Origin: Cylindrodendrum hubeiense | Taxonomy: Eukaryota > Ascomycota > Sordariomycetes > Hypocreales > Nectriaceae | Length of the DNA stretch: 64,000 nt | NCBI GenBank assembly: GCA_014621425.1 | Contig: JAANBB010000146.1 | Location: 20,796-84,795 of the forward strand | Direction of reading: 5' to 3' | Shown here: in pieces, positions 11,925 through 23,066 of the stretch | Layout: each line of letters begins with the position of its first letter | Position numbering within the stretch: the first letter of the stretch is position 1 | Made by a program: the position numbers and the translations under genes | Notes under the pieces: generated by a model | The model's database searches: none | What the model saw: only the letters and a program-made list of their open reading frames with translations | What the model was told of the DNA's origin: nothing

Positions 11925-12231
11925 CTTAGTATTAGCTTACCACTGTCATCAAGCTGGATGATTCAGTAGATTTCATGTCATAGCTACCTTTCAGTTTAAT
12001 GTGTCGAGAACGGAGCCATGTCAGCCGCTGCTAGTTGACCTAGATGATCCAGGCCAACGTCCGAACTTGGTTCACTATCAGATACAAACATCACTGTTCA
12101 TAGGCATGCAAATTTATGTTTACACGTAGAAAATTCATGTTAATACCCTGCAAGATTGACTGCGATGTATGTTTAGAATACAACATAAAATAGCATCCCC
12201 TTCCCTATATTAATAAGCCTAATAATAAGTT

Positions 12232-12544
12232 ATATTTTATGTGTGTTTATTATCCTTAGATTAATATATAACTCGTCTCCCTTATCTGTTATTTAGTGAG
12301 TGTATGCGAATAGCAACACTCATTGGACATGTATGGGTTCGGATTCGGACCGGCTTCGAGTTCATGCCCGGTTTGGGCTCCGCTCGGGTTCGGGTTCGGG
12401 CTCGGGCTCGGGTTCGGGCCGATCCAGTCAGTTGCCCATTTCTGTTTGCGTTTGACAGCCGGGCTCCTGCCACTCCTCAGCGTGATCGAGTCGACGCCTT
12501 TCGTATCAGGGGTTTATGGTTGAATTCACTAGCACATAAAATAT
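12232..12544. repeat. 313-bp segment bounded by 12-bp inverted repeats
   Basis: ATATTTTATGTG at 12232-12243 is the exact reverse complement of CACATAAAATAT at 12533-12544. The enclosed segment contains the hexamer array. It could be a small MITE-like relic, but in AT-rich DNA a 12-bp pair can arise by chance. No target-site duplication is evident. Confidence 0.3.
12383..12418 (+). repeat. (YTCGGG)6 hexamer array
   Basis: Six uninterrupted hexamers alternate between CTCGGG and TTCGGG in otherwise AT-rich DNA. Degenerate related sequence (GGGTTCGGATTCGG) lies 30-50 bp upstream. The unit differs by one base from the TTAGGG telomere repeat of filamentous fungi. It may be a simple microsatellite. 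Confidence 0.8.
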
Positions 12545-12735
12545 GAATATAAGTCCATATTCGCAATTCCACTACACACTGAAATGATGTCTAGGGGTGA
12601 AAAGGATACAGAGAATTATTGGTTTAGATGACATTACTCTACACGCTGTCCTCTCTTGCATGATACAATATTATCATTGGCATAATCCCCACCGTTTCGG
12701 AAGCTCTAAAGCAGAAAAAGACGCACCCACACTCA

Positions 12736-15190
12736 TTATACTGGGTTGGCAGTTTGAGTGGCTGACATCCAATCACCTAGCCAATGCTCATCGGTCATTT
12801 CATCCGAAGGTAATCCTAACATGCCTGCTATGTTCGTGAAATATGATTCAGGCGGACTGGATTGGTGGGGCCCTCGCTCAATATTTGCATCAACAGAGCC
12901 AGATAACGTAGGAGCGGAGACATCTATTATAAGACTCTGCAGGATTTGGCGATCGTCTCCCGCCTCCCCATTGTAGTTTTCTGGAATACTCATGGATAGC
13001 TCGCCAGTATTCGTCTGGCGCTCCAAGGATAAAGCGCGCAATGACTTGTATTGATTATGGTCTGGAATAGAACCTTGCGAGGCTGTTGGGGTTACCGAGT
13101 CTCTTATAATGCTTCGTGCTTGGCGGACGAATTCGGTTGTTTTTGTAAAGGCGGCCTCCCCCGACGTGACATACTCCAGACGGCCGAAGAAGCCGACTAT
13201 GACTTCCATGAGAGCAATATCGTTATGAGTGGACTCATTCGAAGGATTGCATACGACATGCATGAAAATCGTTGTAAGTGCGGTGAAAGGATAATAGAAT
13301 ACCAGCCTTCGAAAACCAAAATGATTAGCTAAATATTGTTCTGGGCCAGTCTTGGTGTCAAATGTCCAGACTAAAGCCGTCAAGTGAGGATGACGGTGTC
13401 CCGGAGCCTCGATTGACTTACCATCCGGGAGTAAAGCTCTCAATATCAAGGTACCTTGTGAGCAGTCCCATGGATCTTGCTGCTTCTATATGCTTTGCGC
13501 ATGCTGACTGAGGAACAACATGCCCTGGTTCTCTCTCGACATGAGTGAACATGGGTGTGAACCTTCGATAAATAGCGCACAGTACATAATAATAAGAATA
13601 ATGGAGAACAAGAAGCTGTGTGCGCGACGGTCCAGCAATGTCACGAATCTTACCGAATGGCTTCCCTGGCTGAATTTCATCAGGAATACTCTGCCTCCAG
13701 GATTCCAGGTCCTTTAGTATTTGGGCCACTTTTGTATCAAGTTGAGATGATGGCGAATGCAATGCTGATGCCGAGTAAAGCCCTTGAGTAATAGTTCCGC
13801 ATATCCGAGCGAGTTTCGTAAAACATAGAAAAAAGTCAAGGGGCTGATCCTTGACTGTCTTCCCGGTCCTGCCTGAGAGCATATGTACACCGTGAGGAAA
13901 GGAGCAGCTAATTTCGGAATCGTTAATGACAGGGGGGCGGCCGCAGCGGAGAGCTATTGTTTTGTCAAGACAGTACACCACCCAGAAAAGTCTATTTCGT
14001 TCTTGCTGTTCTCTTTCTGTCAGACCCCATTCTTGTGGTGGATGGTGATTCAGTGCAAGACTTTGAGCTAGTCGCGAGGCTGCTGAGGACAATGTGTACT
14101 CGAGGCGTTGAGGACTCGATATCCCTTGAGCAAATACCGTCATGACAGCCAATGCCTGCACCGCCAACAGGTCGGTTTCGCTGTGAATCATCTTTGACTC
14201 ATAGTACAAGGCGTTTTGGAAGTAGTCCCACGCCTCGCGGCCGGATACCTGGAACGCCTCTGCCGTCTCGTCGGAAAGCGCAGCTCGACAACCAGATGCC
14301 AGCACGGCATTCAACAACGCCTTCCAAGGGTACGTTCCTTCGGCAGGTTCTGTACCATATTTCGCAAGTTGGGACTCGAATTCGGTCCTGTCCAATATTG
14401 GGAAGATAATTTGGACGGTCGAAAAGTATGCCTCCACGTATTTCGTGATGTCCGGAGGCGAAATGGTTCTCAGTGCAAGAGGGGTTCCTGGTGAGGAGCA
14501 TGATCCCAAGTGCACACACTTGGGTTGCCTCAGATGTCTCAAGACGCTGTTTCGAATATCCAAGATGGTGCTGCAGAGTGCATGCGACCCTGGGACGTGG
14601 TCCTGAATCCATTTCAATCCAAGGTCGGAGATAGTTGAAATACCAGACGAGGGTCCAGTATACTCGTCTCCTTCATCTGTCCTCATCCATACAGTTGGAT
14701 GCCGGTCTTCAAATCCTTTGGTCTTATTTCCGCTTAGAATTTCATCCAAAAGGCTTCCAGTATCATCGACCTTTAAAAGATGCCCATTCGAGTGACCGTT
14801 GTAGTTATACGGCGATTGGCAAGACTGATCTACAGTACCTCCTTCATTGTGAGGGGTATTTTGAGATATGCCATTCCTTGCATCACCCTGGGCAACAACA
14901 ATGGTTTGTTCATGTTCTTCGGTCGGATATTGGCCATCTTCACCGGACTCCAGCCGTGCTGGCATATCTTGGATGTCGGTCGCTCTCGATTGCGCGTCTC
15001 CGTGGCTTAAAACATGCTCGCCATGGTAGGAAAGGAAGGGTAGGGAATCGTCAATTCCGGCGTTTGTCCAACGACGCTTCCGCCGTTCGCCCGCGTATGT
15101 ACAATGACTAGATCGAAGTCTGCAGTTCTGGCAGGTCGGCAAGGTTCGATCGCACTTGATCTTGCGTGCTCGGCAAGTTGCGCATGCCAT
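12736..15190 (-). CDS. Zn2Cys6 fungal-specific transcription factor
   Basis: A binuclear zinc cluster regulator of predicted 779 aa in two exons (15190-13422 and 13306-12736). The ATG at 15190 is the first available, because a stop lies just upstream in frame, so the zinc cluster begins at residue 3. Six cysteines show the CX2CX6CX6CX2CX6C pattern (C3, C6, C13, C20, C23, C30), followed by a basic linker KRRWT. A middle-homology (fungal_trans) region starts near YFSTVQIIFPILDRTEF. It contains the characteristic RLFWVVYCLDKTIALRCGRPP and continues across the intron into LVFYYPFTALTTIF. The intron acceptor was chosen because it rebuilds the conserved Trp and hydrophobic helix; nearer acceptors break the frame. 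It is a nuclear DNA-binding activator or repressor. Its position beside the SDR, VOC, MFS and monooxygenase genes makes it the likely local regulator, which is inference. Confidence 0.9.
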
Positions 15191-16952
15191 TTCTAAAGCA
15201 TAGATGCCATCGGGAGCATCCCGGGGCACGTTTTTCAAGATGCAGGCGTGCTACTCAATGAATGCAATTATGACGATGCCCAAAAGTAGAAGAGAGGGGG
15301 GGCTGTTGCCCCAGGCCATGGATCATCAGCCCGAGAGCTCCGGCTAATGCATCTTGACCAGACATACCCGGCAGTGCAGCCAATGTGAAGAGGCCAAAAG
15401 TGCGGGGGTGGGGAAGCCCGTATATAAGCTAACGGCAGTCGCCCTGAGAAAAATATTGCATGAGATGGTCTTCTTTTCCGGATTGCCGGATGTATCCAGC
15501 TACTTTGGACCACTTTATCATAATTGGTCATTATTTCCTGCACAAATCACAATATAGGATGCGTAGTGCGTCGCCGGAATATCTCCTGATAATGTCGAGC
15601 ACCCTGCGAATTAGTGGCTAGGGATATAATCAAGAATCCCACAGCTCAAATGCCAAATCCTTCCACTAGTTCATTCTTTGCCACAGCTGTGCTTGGAGTC
15701 GGCAACTCATCGGCATACATGCGCATTTTGCCCTTCACTTACTGACGTCACGCGGAACCTTCATGGATTATGTGCCCGTTCATCGAGAGGCAGGCTGGGG
15801 CAGTTCAAATAACGCTCACGTTAATTTTGCCAATTACATTCGTCATGATGGCGGTTAGCATAATGGAGCAGGCATGTTCCCCAAATCAGGGGTCATCAGT
15901 ATTAATTACTTTCTATGTTTTGGTGTGAATACATGGTACCTGGGCTCTGGTGACCATGTCGAAAATGCATATGTGATGCTTGTGAGGTGTAGAAAACACG
16001 ATATCTACAAATCCGTATCCATTTCCAGAGGTTTAGATCACCTTTTTGGAAGTTGCGTGCCGCTTTCCGAGAGTGACCCACTAAAACAGGGCGGGTATAT
16101 ATTCCTTCGATCCTTTGATCCTTCAATCCTTTACAGATACTCCTCCAATCTTTCCACCCATCACACCTTTCATTTATTAAGTGTCCACGTGCCCCAGTTA
16201 GAGGATACAATAGGCCTAAAAAATAACCTTACTATTAAATTGATGGCGAGTCGCTCAACGATGCCGTGTATCCGCGACAGGCAATCGTTCTGGTCCGTGC
16301 CGCACGCCGGGTTTCAAGTTCTAAATGTAGAAACCTCCAAGCGCCCAGTAATAGCGAAGCATGCGGGCACATGTGTAAACTGAATTGCTCACCCTGGAAT
16401 GTAGTTGAAACTTGGGTGACGACATTTATCCTAGGTTGCAAATATGCCTTGTCAGAAATGCAAGGAATATTCACCCGTCGTTATTCCTCAGCCCATGTCT
16501 TCCACGACTAACTACTTCCGTCAACCGAAGAAAGACACAGGCCAGATTCCTCTGCCTAAGCCCTCCACTAGTTAGTTTCTTGACCCGGAGACGAAGGAAC
16601 CAGGTTGCAATTAATTCGTCAACTAGAGAGTGAGACCACACCACGTCCGTAAGCAGAGGGAATCCTACCAGACAGGGCTTACCATCTTAGCCCTTTAGCG
16701 TAATAAGTAATCCAATGGTCAAAGATCTGCAAGGCCGAATAGCCGTACGACGGTAGACCAAACCGGAAATGTCATTCGGAAATTTATGAATCCATTAAAT
16801 CTCAGATCGATATATAACCAGACGCCCAGACGCCAAGATGCCAAGATGCCAAGCAGACAAGCCACACAGAAGCACCACCCAATCAACCGGGTTTCATTTT
16901 GAACAACTCAACCAGACTTCGCATCACTTCAGAGAATACTACTCTTTTCGTC
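15191..16952. other. divergent intergenic region
   Basis: 1.76 kb between the Zn2Cys6 gene and the secreted-protein gene. A 169-codon frame at 15874-16383 (+) has no recognisable domain, and an opposite-strand frame overlaps it, so it is not called. Confidence 0.45.
16811..16817 (+). promoter_or_regulatory. TATA-like element of the secreted-protein gene
   Basis: TATATAA lies about 136 bp before the ATG at 16953. It is followed by a short pyrimidine/AC-rich leader, a typical arrangement for fungal TATA-type promoters. Confidence 0.4.
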
Positions 16953-18500
16953 ATGTTGCGACTTGGCGCCATTATCACGGCTACCCTCGCGGGAACTGCT
17001 GCCGCCAGCCCTCTTCTTCCGCTCATCGCGCGCTCCAATTTGACAACTATCACGGAAAAAACGAAAACAACAACATCCGCAATCCCCTCACTATGCAACT
17101 CAGGAGACACCTCTACGACAGACGGTGTTCAGGCACTCCTTGATAACACAGGCGCGGTGGATTATCTGGATATCATGCTGGTGACTTTCCCAAACCACGA
17201 GGAAGACTGGCTCAATAAGTTTTGGACCACAGTCTTCCCCAATGAAGGATCATCCCCTCTCTCAGGCTGCGGTAGTATTGGTGGTGATTGCAACATCGAT
17301 ACCCTTTGCCAGGATTATTCCTCCCCAATGGCTTACTGGGTTATCAAGTCAGTTTCAATGTTGCATAGCAAGATCAACACAGTCCACTCTATGCTCCTGT
17401 GGGACGGCTGGTTAGCGGGTCTCTCGATCGATCAGATCGCCAAGGACTTCTCTAGTACCAATCCCAACCAGGAGTGGGCGAAGTGGGTCGCAGCTGCCTT
17501 TAGCATGGCTGGAGGTATCGCAACAGGAATTGATCTGAGCAAACCCCTCCGAGGCATGATCGGATTCGCATCTGCAGGCCTCACCGATGTGTCGCTCACT
17601 AAGTCCAGCGGAGATGCAGTAGATACCACCTCGGTGGAAAATACACTCAAAAATATGGTCGGTGCCGCTGGCAACTATGTGGCCAGCGTCCTGCAGAATG
17701 CGACCGGCAGTGGTGATGCTGATACGCTGCCTATTTACACCTGGACTACCCTTCAGTATGCCACTTCCAGATTCTTGTACGACAACACCATTCTTCTCGA
17801 CGAAAACAAGGATAACTCGAGTTTTGTGTCGGCTTACAACTCTTTCGGGACAAACATTGTTCGTGGACTTTCTCAGACCCTATTTCTCGCCAAAATATAC
17901 TAACACACATTCGCAGGAGCAGAAGCTAGTTGACGTTGCAATGAAGACTGCTTGGTATGTCCTCGTTGCGGAAGAGGATGTCGTAGAGGACGACTGCGAC
18001 ATGACTGGCGCCTTGTGGCTTGAAGCTAAGGGCACATTCCGTTGCTTCTATCTGACGAGGCCAATGGAAACCTCCAACTGTGGTGATGATGATCCCAATA
18101 ACGTATGTAGTTACCCACTTGCCTGTACGAGAAAAAGATTGCTAATATACCTTGCGACAGTGCGTTTCCGACGCTTGGGAGGCCCCTTACAACTCAAACA
18201 ACAAGTTTGACAACGGAATTTACACCAAGTTGACTGACACTTATGGATTTGACTTGACTGTAAGTGGATGGCTTTTCCATTGTGATCACTTTCTTCAACA
18301 AAAGCCTAACAGTTATTTAGACCTACTATACTTCTCTGATTGACTGTGCGGTCAATGGTGACGGCACTGTTGATATGACAGCCTTTACAAACAACGGGAT
18401 GCTTCCCCGGTGCTTCTTCAGTGGCTATGTCAGAAGCGGATACTGGTATAATGATGGCACGGCGATGCTGAACCTGTATTTCCATGGTGATCTCAGCTGA
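16953..18500 (+). CDS. uncharacterised secreted protein, Cys-rich C-terminal part
   Basis: A predicted 456-aa extracellular protein in four exons (16953-17858, 17917-18102, 18161-18259 and 18321-18500), all phase 0. The ATG at 16953 starts a clear signal peptide (MLRLGAIITATLAGTAAA, cleavage near residue 18-19). A mature protein rich in Thr/Ser and with paired Cys follows. After the first intron there is a conserved-looking segment with AWYVLVAEEDVVEDDCDMTG and a FRCFYLTRP stretch. The last exon carries LIDCAVNGDGTVDM, PRCFFSGYV and a terminal aromatic-rich strand. The alternation of Cys with short aromatic motifs resembles uncharacterised fungal secreted DUF families (possibly DUF7872-like, from memory and unverified). 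No catalytic motif is seen. An effector, adhesin or secreted enzyme are all possible. Confidence 0.75.
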
Positions 18501-19421
18501 TCTTGTCCACTATGACTTGAAAGGTCGCTTGTCGACACCAGGTTCCGTGGGTCCCACATCAGACTTGTTTATTGGGATTTCGCTCCTACATTACAATTCT
18601 TTCTCAATTATGTATTATTTAGATTCAATATGCAACAGATCTATTATTGGGTGCTCATCCAAATATGCTGGTGGGCACGATCCAACAGCTCATAGTCACT
18701 TCGAAGCAGTGATAGTGAGATCTCCGGGACCAAAGTGATCGTACTATCACAAATACATTAAATTTGAACACTTTTATCACATCGATTATATAATCAATCG
18801 AGAAACTAAGATATCATTTTCACCCTGGATTACGCTATGGCAATATCGGACCCTCCATCTGGGAGGTGGGGGTTGTCGCCTTAATGTTCACAAGATAAGT
18901 TTCACCTTCCAAGATTCCTCCATTAGTAGATCAATTGACCTATAGTTCAGTTCTACCATGGCCGACCATTCAGATACCACCCCGAGGACCATGTCAATAT
19001 TGATACAATAATCCATTGGAGATCTAAAGAACGCCTCATCGGAAAATCGGCACCAGAAGATTTGCTTGGTTTCCGAGTTTAAGGCGGGAAGAAGTGAGAC
19101 TGCGTATGAGATAAAATACGAGAAAAAGCCACTGGCGTTGCTCTTGACATTTAGGACGTCAACATAGCGAATAACAACTGCCTTGACAATCGTCGGTGCA
19201 ATCTTTAAATTGGTTCTCGCATAGATAGCTCAACGCTAGTGCTGACACGGCAATGACAAAGAACGATGCCGGTGACATAATCGGGTCAGTCAGAAACGCA
19301 TTATCGGGGTTATCCTTTTATTCATTGAGCAACTTTTGGGTCAAATCATCATCGGAATGAAACCTTGACGCTTCTTGCGCTTTCAACCCCATGTGCGAAT
19401 AAGCCAAGAGAGCCAAAACTG
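18501..19421. other. intergenic, no gene seen
   Basis: 0.9 kb, AT-rich, between the secreted-protein gene and the SNG1-family gene. It should include the promoter of the latter. Nothing else is supported. Confidence 0.5.
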
Positions 19422-20999
19422 ATGAGAATGCCGTCAATCACTTCTCTCTATCCCAGGGCGTGTGACAATCGGCTGCCAAGCAGCAGCCCCGCGCTAAAGA
19501 AGCCCCGCAAGGGCTTTTTTAAGGCGGTCGGCACTAACTTCCTCTTTCTCCAGGTTCTCTTCCTTGGCCTCTTCTGCTACATCTTTGGCTCCTTGTTCCA
19601 GCAGACGAGCCATACTCACAATCTTCAGCTCGTCTTCGTTGACTACGATGGAGGTGCCATCGGTCGCGCTGTGCGGGATGCATATACGTCTCTCCAAGGG
19701 AATAATTTTCCCTCGTTAATTGAACGATCACCCCTGGAGCTTCCAGCCCCGGCCGATCTACTACACACAGTCTGCCATACGAGATACTGGGGTGCTCTTT
19801 ATGTGACCCGAGGCGCATCAAATAGGCTTCAGGAAGCATTGGCGGGGGGTGCAGCAGCGTCGGCATATAACAGCACCGACGTGATGGCGTACATATGGAA
19901 TGAGGCTCTATATGGACCTACCGTCGACTCCGCAGTATCAGCAAGCATTCAGCTCCTAGCTTCCACTGCCAGAGTGGCATACAGTACCGGGAATGGAACG
20001 GGCAGCATTGAGTCTATCTCCGGCCGAGCCGCGCTGTCGGTCCTTGCAGAGCCGTGGAAACTCCAGTCCATCAACATCCAACCAACGACCCAAGGATCAA
20101 GGGCAATCTACAACACCGTGGTGATAATCCTGATTCTTATTCAAGAATTCTTCTACCTCGGCACCATCAACGGTCTCTATGCTCAATTCAAATTGTATGC
20201 CCGCGTCGGTGCATACCGCATCATCATCGTGCGCAATCTGATTTCCATTTCTTACACTTTTATCGGGTCACTCTGCGTGATGAGCACCATCTGGGCGTTT
20301 AAAGCAGACTGGAACATCAACGGCAATCAGTTCGTCTTAACCTGGGTCACTTTTTGGCTCTTCGCACACAGCAATTTTCTTATTCTTGACGTCTTTACGG
20401 TATGGCTGCCACCTGGATTTGTCCCGATGGCTCTTGTATCCTGGATCATCTTCAATGTCACCTCCATCATGTTGCCGTTTGATCTAAGCCCGGCGTTCTA
20501 TCGAATTGGGTACATGTTCCCGGCTCACGAGGTCTATCAAGTTCTGACAGACATCTGGTCGGGCGGGTGCAATCCCCAACTGCACTATGCGTTGCCGATA
20601 TTGTTTTCCTGGGAACTGGTAGGCTTCGTCTTGAGTGCTTTAGGGGTCTTTCGCAGACGACACTTTGCAGTGCTTGGAGAAGAGCTTCAGGAAAAGGAGT
20701 TCAGAGAGAAAATCGATGCTGCTGTGGCATTTGAGATGTCAAGGGAAAGGGAAAGAAAGCAGCAGCATCCCGATCTCACGAGGCCGGAGACTAAAGATGA
20801 GCCTGGACAATCACCGTCTGATACAACTGTCGCCGAAGGGGGAGATGATGAGGAGAATATGCGAGAAGAACTCGCCGATGTTCTCGAGAAGGTCACCACG
20901 AGACAACGACGGGAGCAGGAAAGGTCGAACACGAACTGCCACTTCGGACCGTCATTTGATCTGCCATTCAACTATGAGACGAGCAGCATTGACGACTAA
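19422..20999 (+). CDS. SNG1/DUF3533-family membrane protein
   Basis: An intronless membrane protein of predicted 525 aa. The ATG at 19422 is the first in frame; the longer open frame upstream has none. It shows the SNG1 (nitrosoguanidine resistance, DUF3533) layout. An N-terminal cytosolic stretch comes first, then helix 1 (FLFLQVLFLGLFCYIFGSLF). A long extracytosolic domain contains LVFVDYDGGAIGRAV, LHTVCHTRYWGALYV and N-glycosylation sequons. Five further helices lie between about residues 230 and 445, including FYLGTINGLYAQF and the region ending MFPAHEVYQVLTDIWSGGC. A charged C-terminal tail follows. Family members are ABC-2-like fungal membrane proteins linked to drug resistance and phospholipid asymmetry in yeast. 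The acidic/basic C-tail (about residues 445-525) looks like a cytosolic regulatory tail. Confidence 0.88.
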   Translation: MRMPSITSLYPRACDNRLPSSSPALKKPRKGFFKAVGTNFLFLQVLFLGLFCYIFGSLFQQTSHTHNLQLVFVDYDGGAIGRAVRDAYTSLQGNNFPSLIERSPLELPAPADLLHTVCHTRYWGALYVTRGASNRLQEALAGGAAASAYNSTDVMAYIWNEALYGPTVDSAVSASIQLLASTARVAYSTGNGTGSIESISGRAALSVLAEPWKLQSINIQPTTQGSRAIYNTVVIILILIQEFFYLGTINGLYAQFKLYARVGAYRIIIVRNLISISYTFIGSLCVMSTIWAFKADWNINGNQFVLTWVTFWLFAHSNFLILDVFTVWLPPGFVPMALVSWIIFNVTSIMLPFDLSPAFYRIGYMFPAHEVYQVLTDIWSGGCNPQLHYALPILFSWELVGFVLSALGVFRRRHFAVLGEELQEKEFREKIDAAVAFEMSRERERKQQHPDLTRPETKDEPGQSPSDTTVAEGGDDEENMREELADVLEKVTTRQRREQERSNTNCHFGPSFDLPFNYETSSIDD

Positions 21000-21589
21000 T
21001 TGGTAGGGGATTCGAGTCAGCTCTATAATAAGACAATGGAGGCAGAATATGGAAATGGCCATGATATGGGGGATACGGGCAAGGGAGAAATGGCACGGCG
21101 AATCAGAGAACGTCACACAAAATCGCGGGAGAGAACTTTCCATGGTAACTATTAGGGTCTGATCATGTTCAAGATTGAAAACACCAGGATATAATTTTGC
21201 AGGCTGGCCCACAAGAGGTTCAACCCTCATAATCATTCAAATTGACAGAAGCATCATATCACTCCATGACCTATGATCGTTCCTATACCTAAAGTAGATC
21301 TAGGTAGTGCCTTTGTTGACAAGCGAGGATACTAGAGTTTATTGCCAATGACGCTACTTCGCCTCACACAAGCATCAGAATATCATGTACGAAAATGTAG
21401 AAGACCAAATGTTATTCGATGAACATCCCTTGCTTGTCATTATCCTTCTGACTATGTAGATGTTCGGATCGCGTCTCAGGATATCCATGACCACTCCTTC
21501 GACTACTGTTAAATATATACTTTGAAATAGAGATACAATATCTCAGATAATATCCATTCTAATTCTTGTCGTCAAGGAAATCCATTCTC
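21000..21589. other. convergent 3' intergenic
   Basis: 590 bp between the 3' ends of two convergent genes. It is AT-rich and no gene is seen. Confidence 0.5.
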
Positions 21590-23066
21590 TCACAACCAAG
21601 TGTAACATTCATCTGCAACGGGGACGGTAACACTGTAAACTGTCTCTCGCCACCATTGTGTCACAAACGCGACAACGCTAAACTCAAAGTTGGAGGTGAT
21701 CGAAAGTCCTTGGGAGCAATCTCCACTGTCGGGCTGCGTTACTGTACCATCCACCTCAGTACCATCTGATGTTCCATTCACTTCTTGGCTTGCGGTGAGA
21801 ACAAAGTCGTTGTAGAACTTGGGTGACGCCGTCACACCACCGCTGAGATCCAACAGACCACCAAGAAGCTCGAATTGGAGCATCACAGTGATATCGACAT
21901 AAGGATCGACTGATGCAGCTGCCTTCTCGCTGATGTTGGCGTGGGCACTGAAGACGGGAGTCCAGCCCGTAGCAGAAGAGCTTGAGCTATCAAGGAAGTC
22001 AAGGTGGAAGTTTCCATCCTCGATCTTGAGTCCCAAATCAGTTGTCAAGCTCACTGCCGCATCAGCAGATACGTTCACGCCGATGGCGAAGTCCAAGGCC
22101 GGTCCGAGTGTGACGATGCCCGGCACGTTGACAATGCTGTACGTGAGTGGGGCGGGGTCATAAACCACGTCCTGGCTGTATGGAGCGGTGACATCGATGG
22201 TGAGCCCTAGATCGGCCGATGCATATGTGTCGACGTCAAACGACAGCTCGTACACCTTTGCCAGGAGAATCGAGTATCGTAGCTTTCCAGATAAGGTGAC
22301 GGAAGTGGTCAAATTGGCCTCATCAGCTGTGACGTAAAGATACGGGGCATATGAGTACAGTGATGTGGCTGGTGTGAGAGCTAATGTGTTAGAAACGGTT
22401 AGGCCATCGGTGTTGATGGTGATGGCTCGCTTAGACTCTCCCGCCGGAATAGCGGAGAATGTAATCTCGGTGAAGGCTGTTTACCATTAGATTTTAAATT
22501 GTAAGAGGGAAGCGAAGTGGGGGGAACAAACCAGCTGTGTTGCTCAAATCTGACTTCTCGCCGCTCGCGACAACCGTGAAGGTATCGTTATCGGACGTAA
22601 TGCTCTGAGCAAGGAAGATACCTCGCTCGTTCTCCGCATCGCAATCACCAAGATGGTTGGTCACCAAAACAAAGCGATCGTCGTCGGACCAGTCCTCCAG
22701 TGCTTCATCGAAGGCCGCTTTGTTGGCGAAAGTGACGGACACGGAGCCAGACTCGCAGTCAACAGACGTGATGTCATCAATGTCCTCAAGCACAACAGTA
22801 GGATGGCTCATCTCCAATGAAACATTGACAAGGCCATTGCCTTGCGCACCCCATGCCAATGAAACATTCTTGCACGGGACAAGGTTTTTGATGTCTGAAG
22901 TATCAATGTCAGGGTTGACAATCGGGCTAAGCGTCGATTCATGTCCGACTCTGGAGTTATTCAAAGACTTGGCAAAGAGGGCGTGGGATCTCTGGGAGGG
23001 GTTTGAACGGCCAGAAACCAACCCGGCCATGATGGCCAGGTACACGGCAGAAGAGAGCATCACCAT
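21590..23066 (-). CDS. secreted DUF7029/DUF7223-type glycoprotein
   Basis: A predicted 473-aa extracellular protein in two exons (23066-22532 and 22476-21590). The ATG at 23066 directly precedes a signal peptide (MLSSAVYLAIMAGLVSG). An N-terminal module with MSHPTVVLEDIDDITSVDC, VSVTFANKAAFDEALEDW and FVLVTNHLGDCDAENERG matches my recollection of DUF7029. After the intron, a long beta-rich module (from about ITFSAIPAGES through TYSIVNVPGIVTLGPALDF to QFELLGGLLDLSGGV) matches the DUF7223-type partner. The protein ends near a Trp/Tyr-rich strand. Several N-X-S/T sequons are present. The function is unknown; such proteins are usually predicted as secreted or wall-associated. Domain names are from memory and moderately sure. 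Confidence 0.8.

Larger units (their letters stand above)
11925..12735. other. convergent intergenic, AT-rich with a GC-rich hexamer island
   Basis: The spacer between the convergent VOC and Zn2Cys6 genes. It holds the hexamer array at 12383-12418 and flanking 12-bp inverted repeats. Arg-rich open frames on both strands here are by-products of that array. Confidence 0.5.

Noticed and set aside
12282..12546. Arg- and Gly/Phe-repeat peptides in three frames
   Set aside because: They are translations of the YTCGGG hexamer array, not genes.
15874..16383. 169-codon frame on the + strand
   Set aside because: No motif, overlapped by an opposite-strand frame, and located in a promoter interval.
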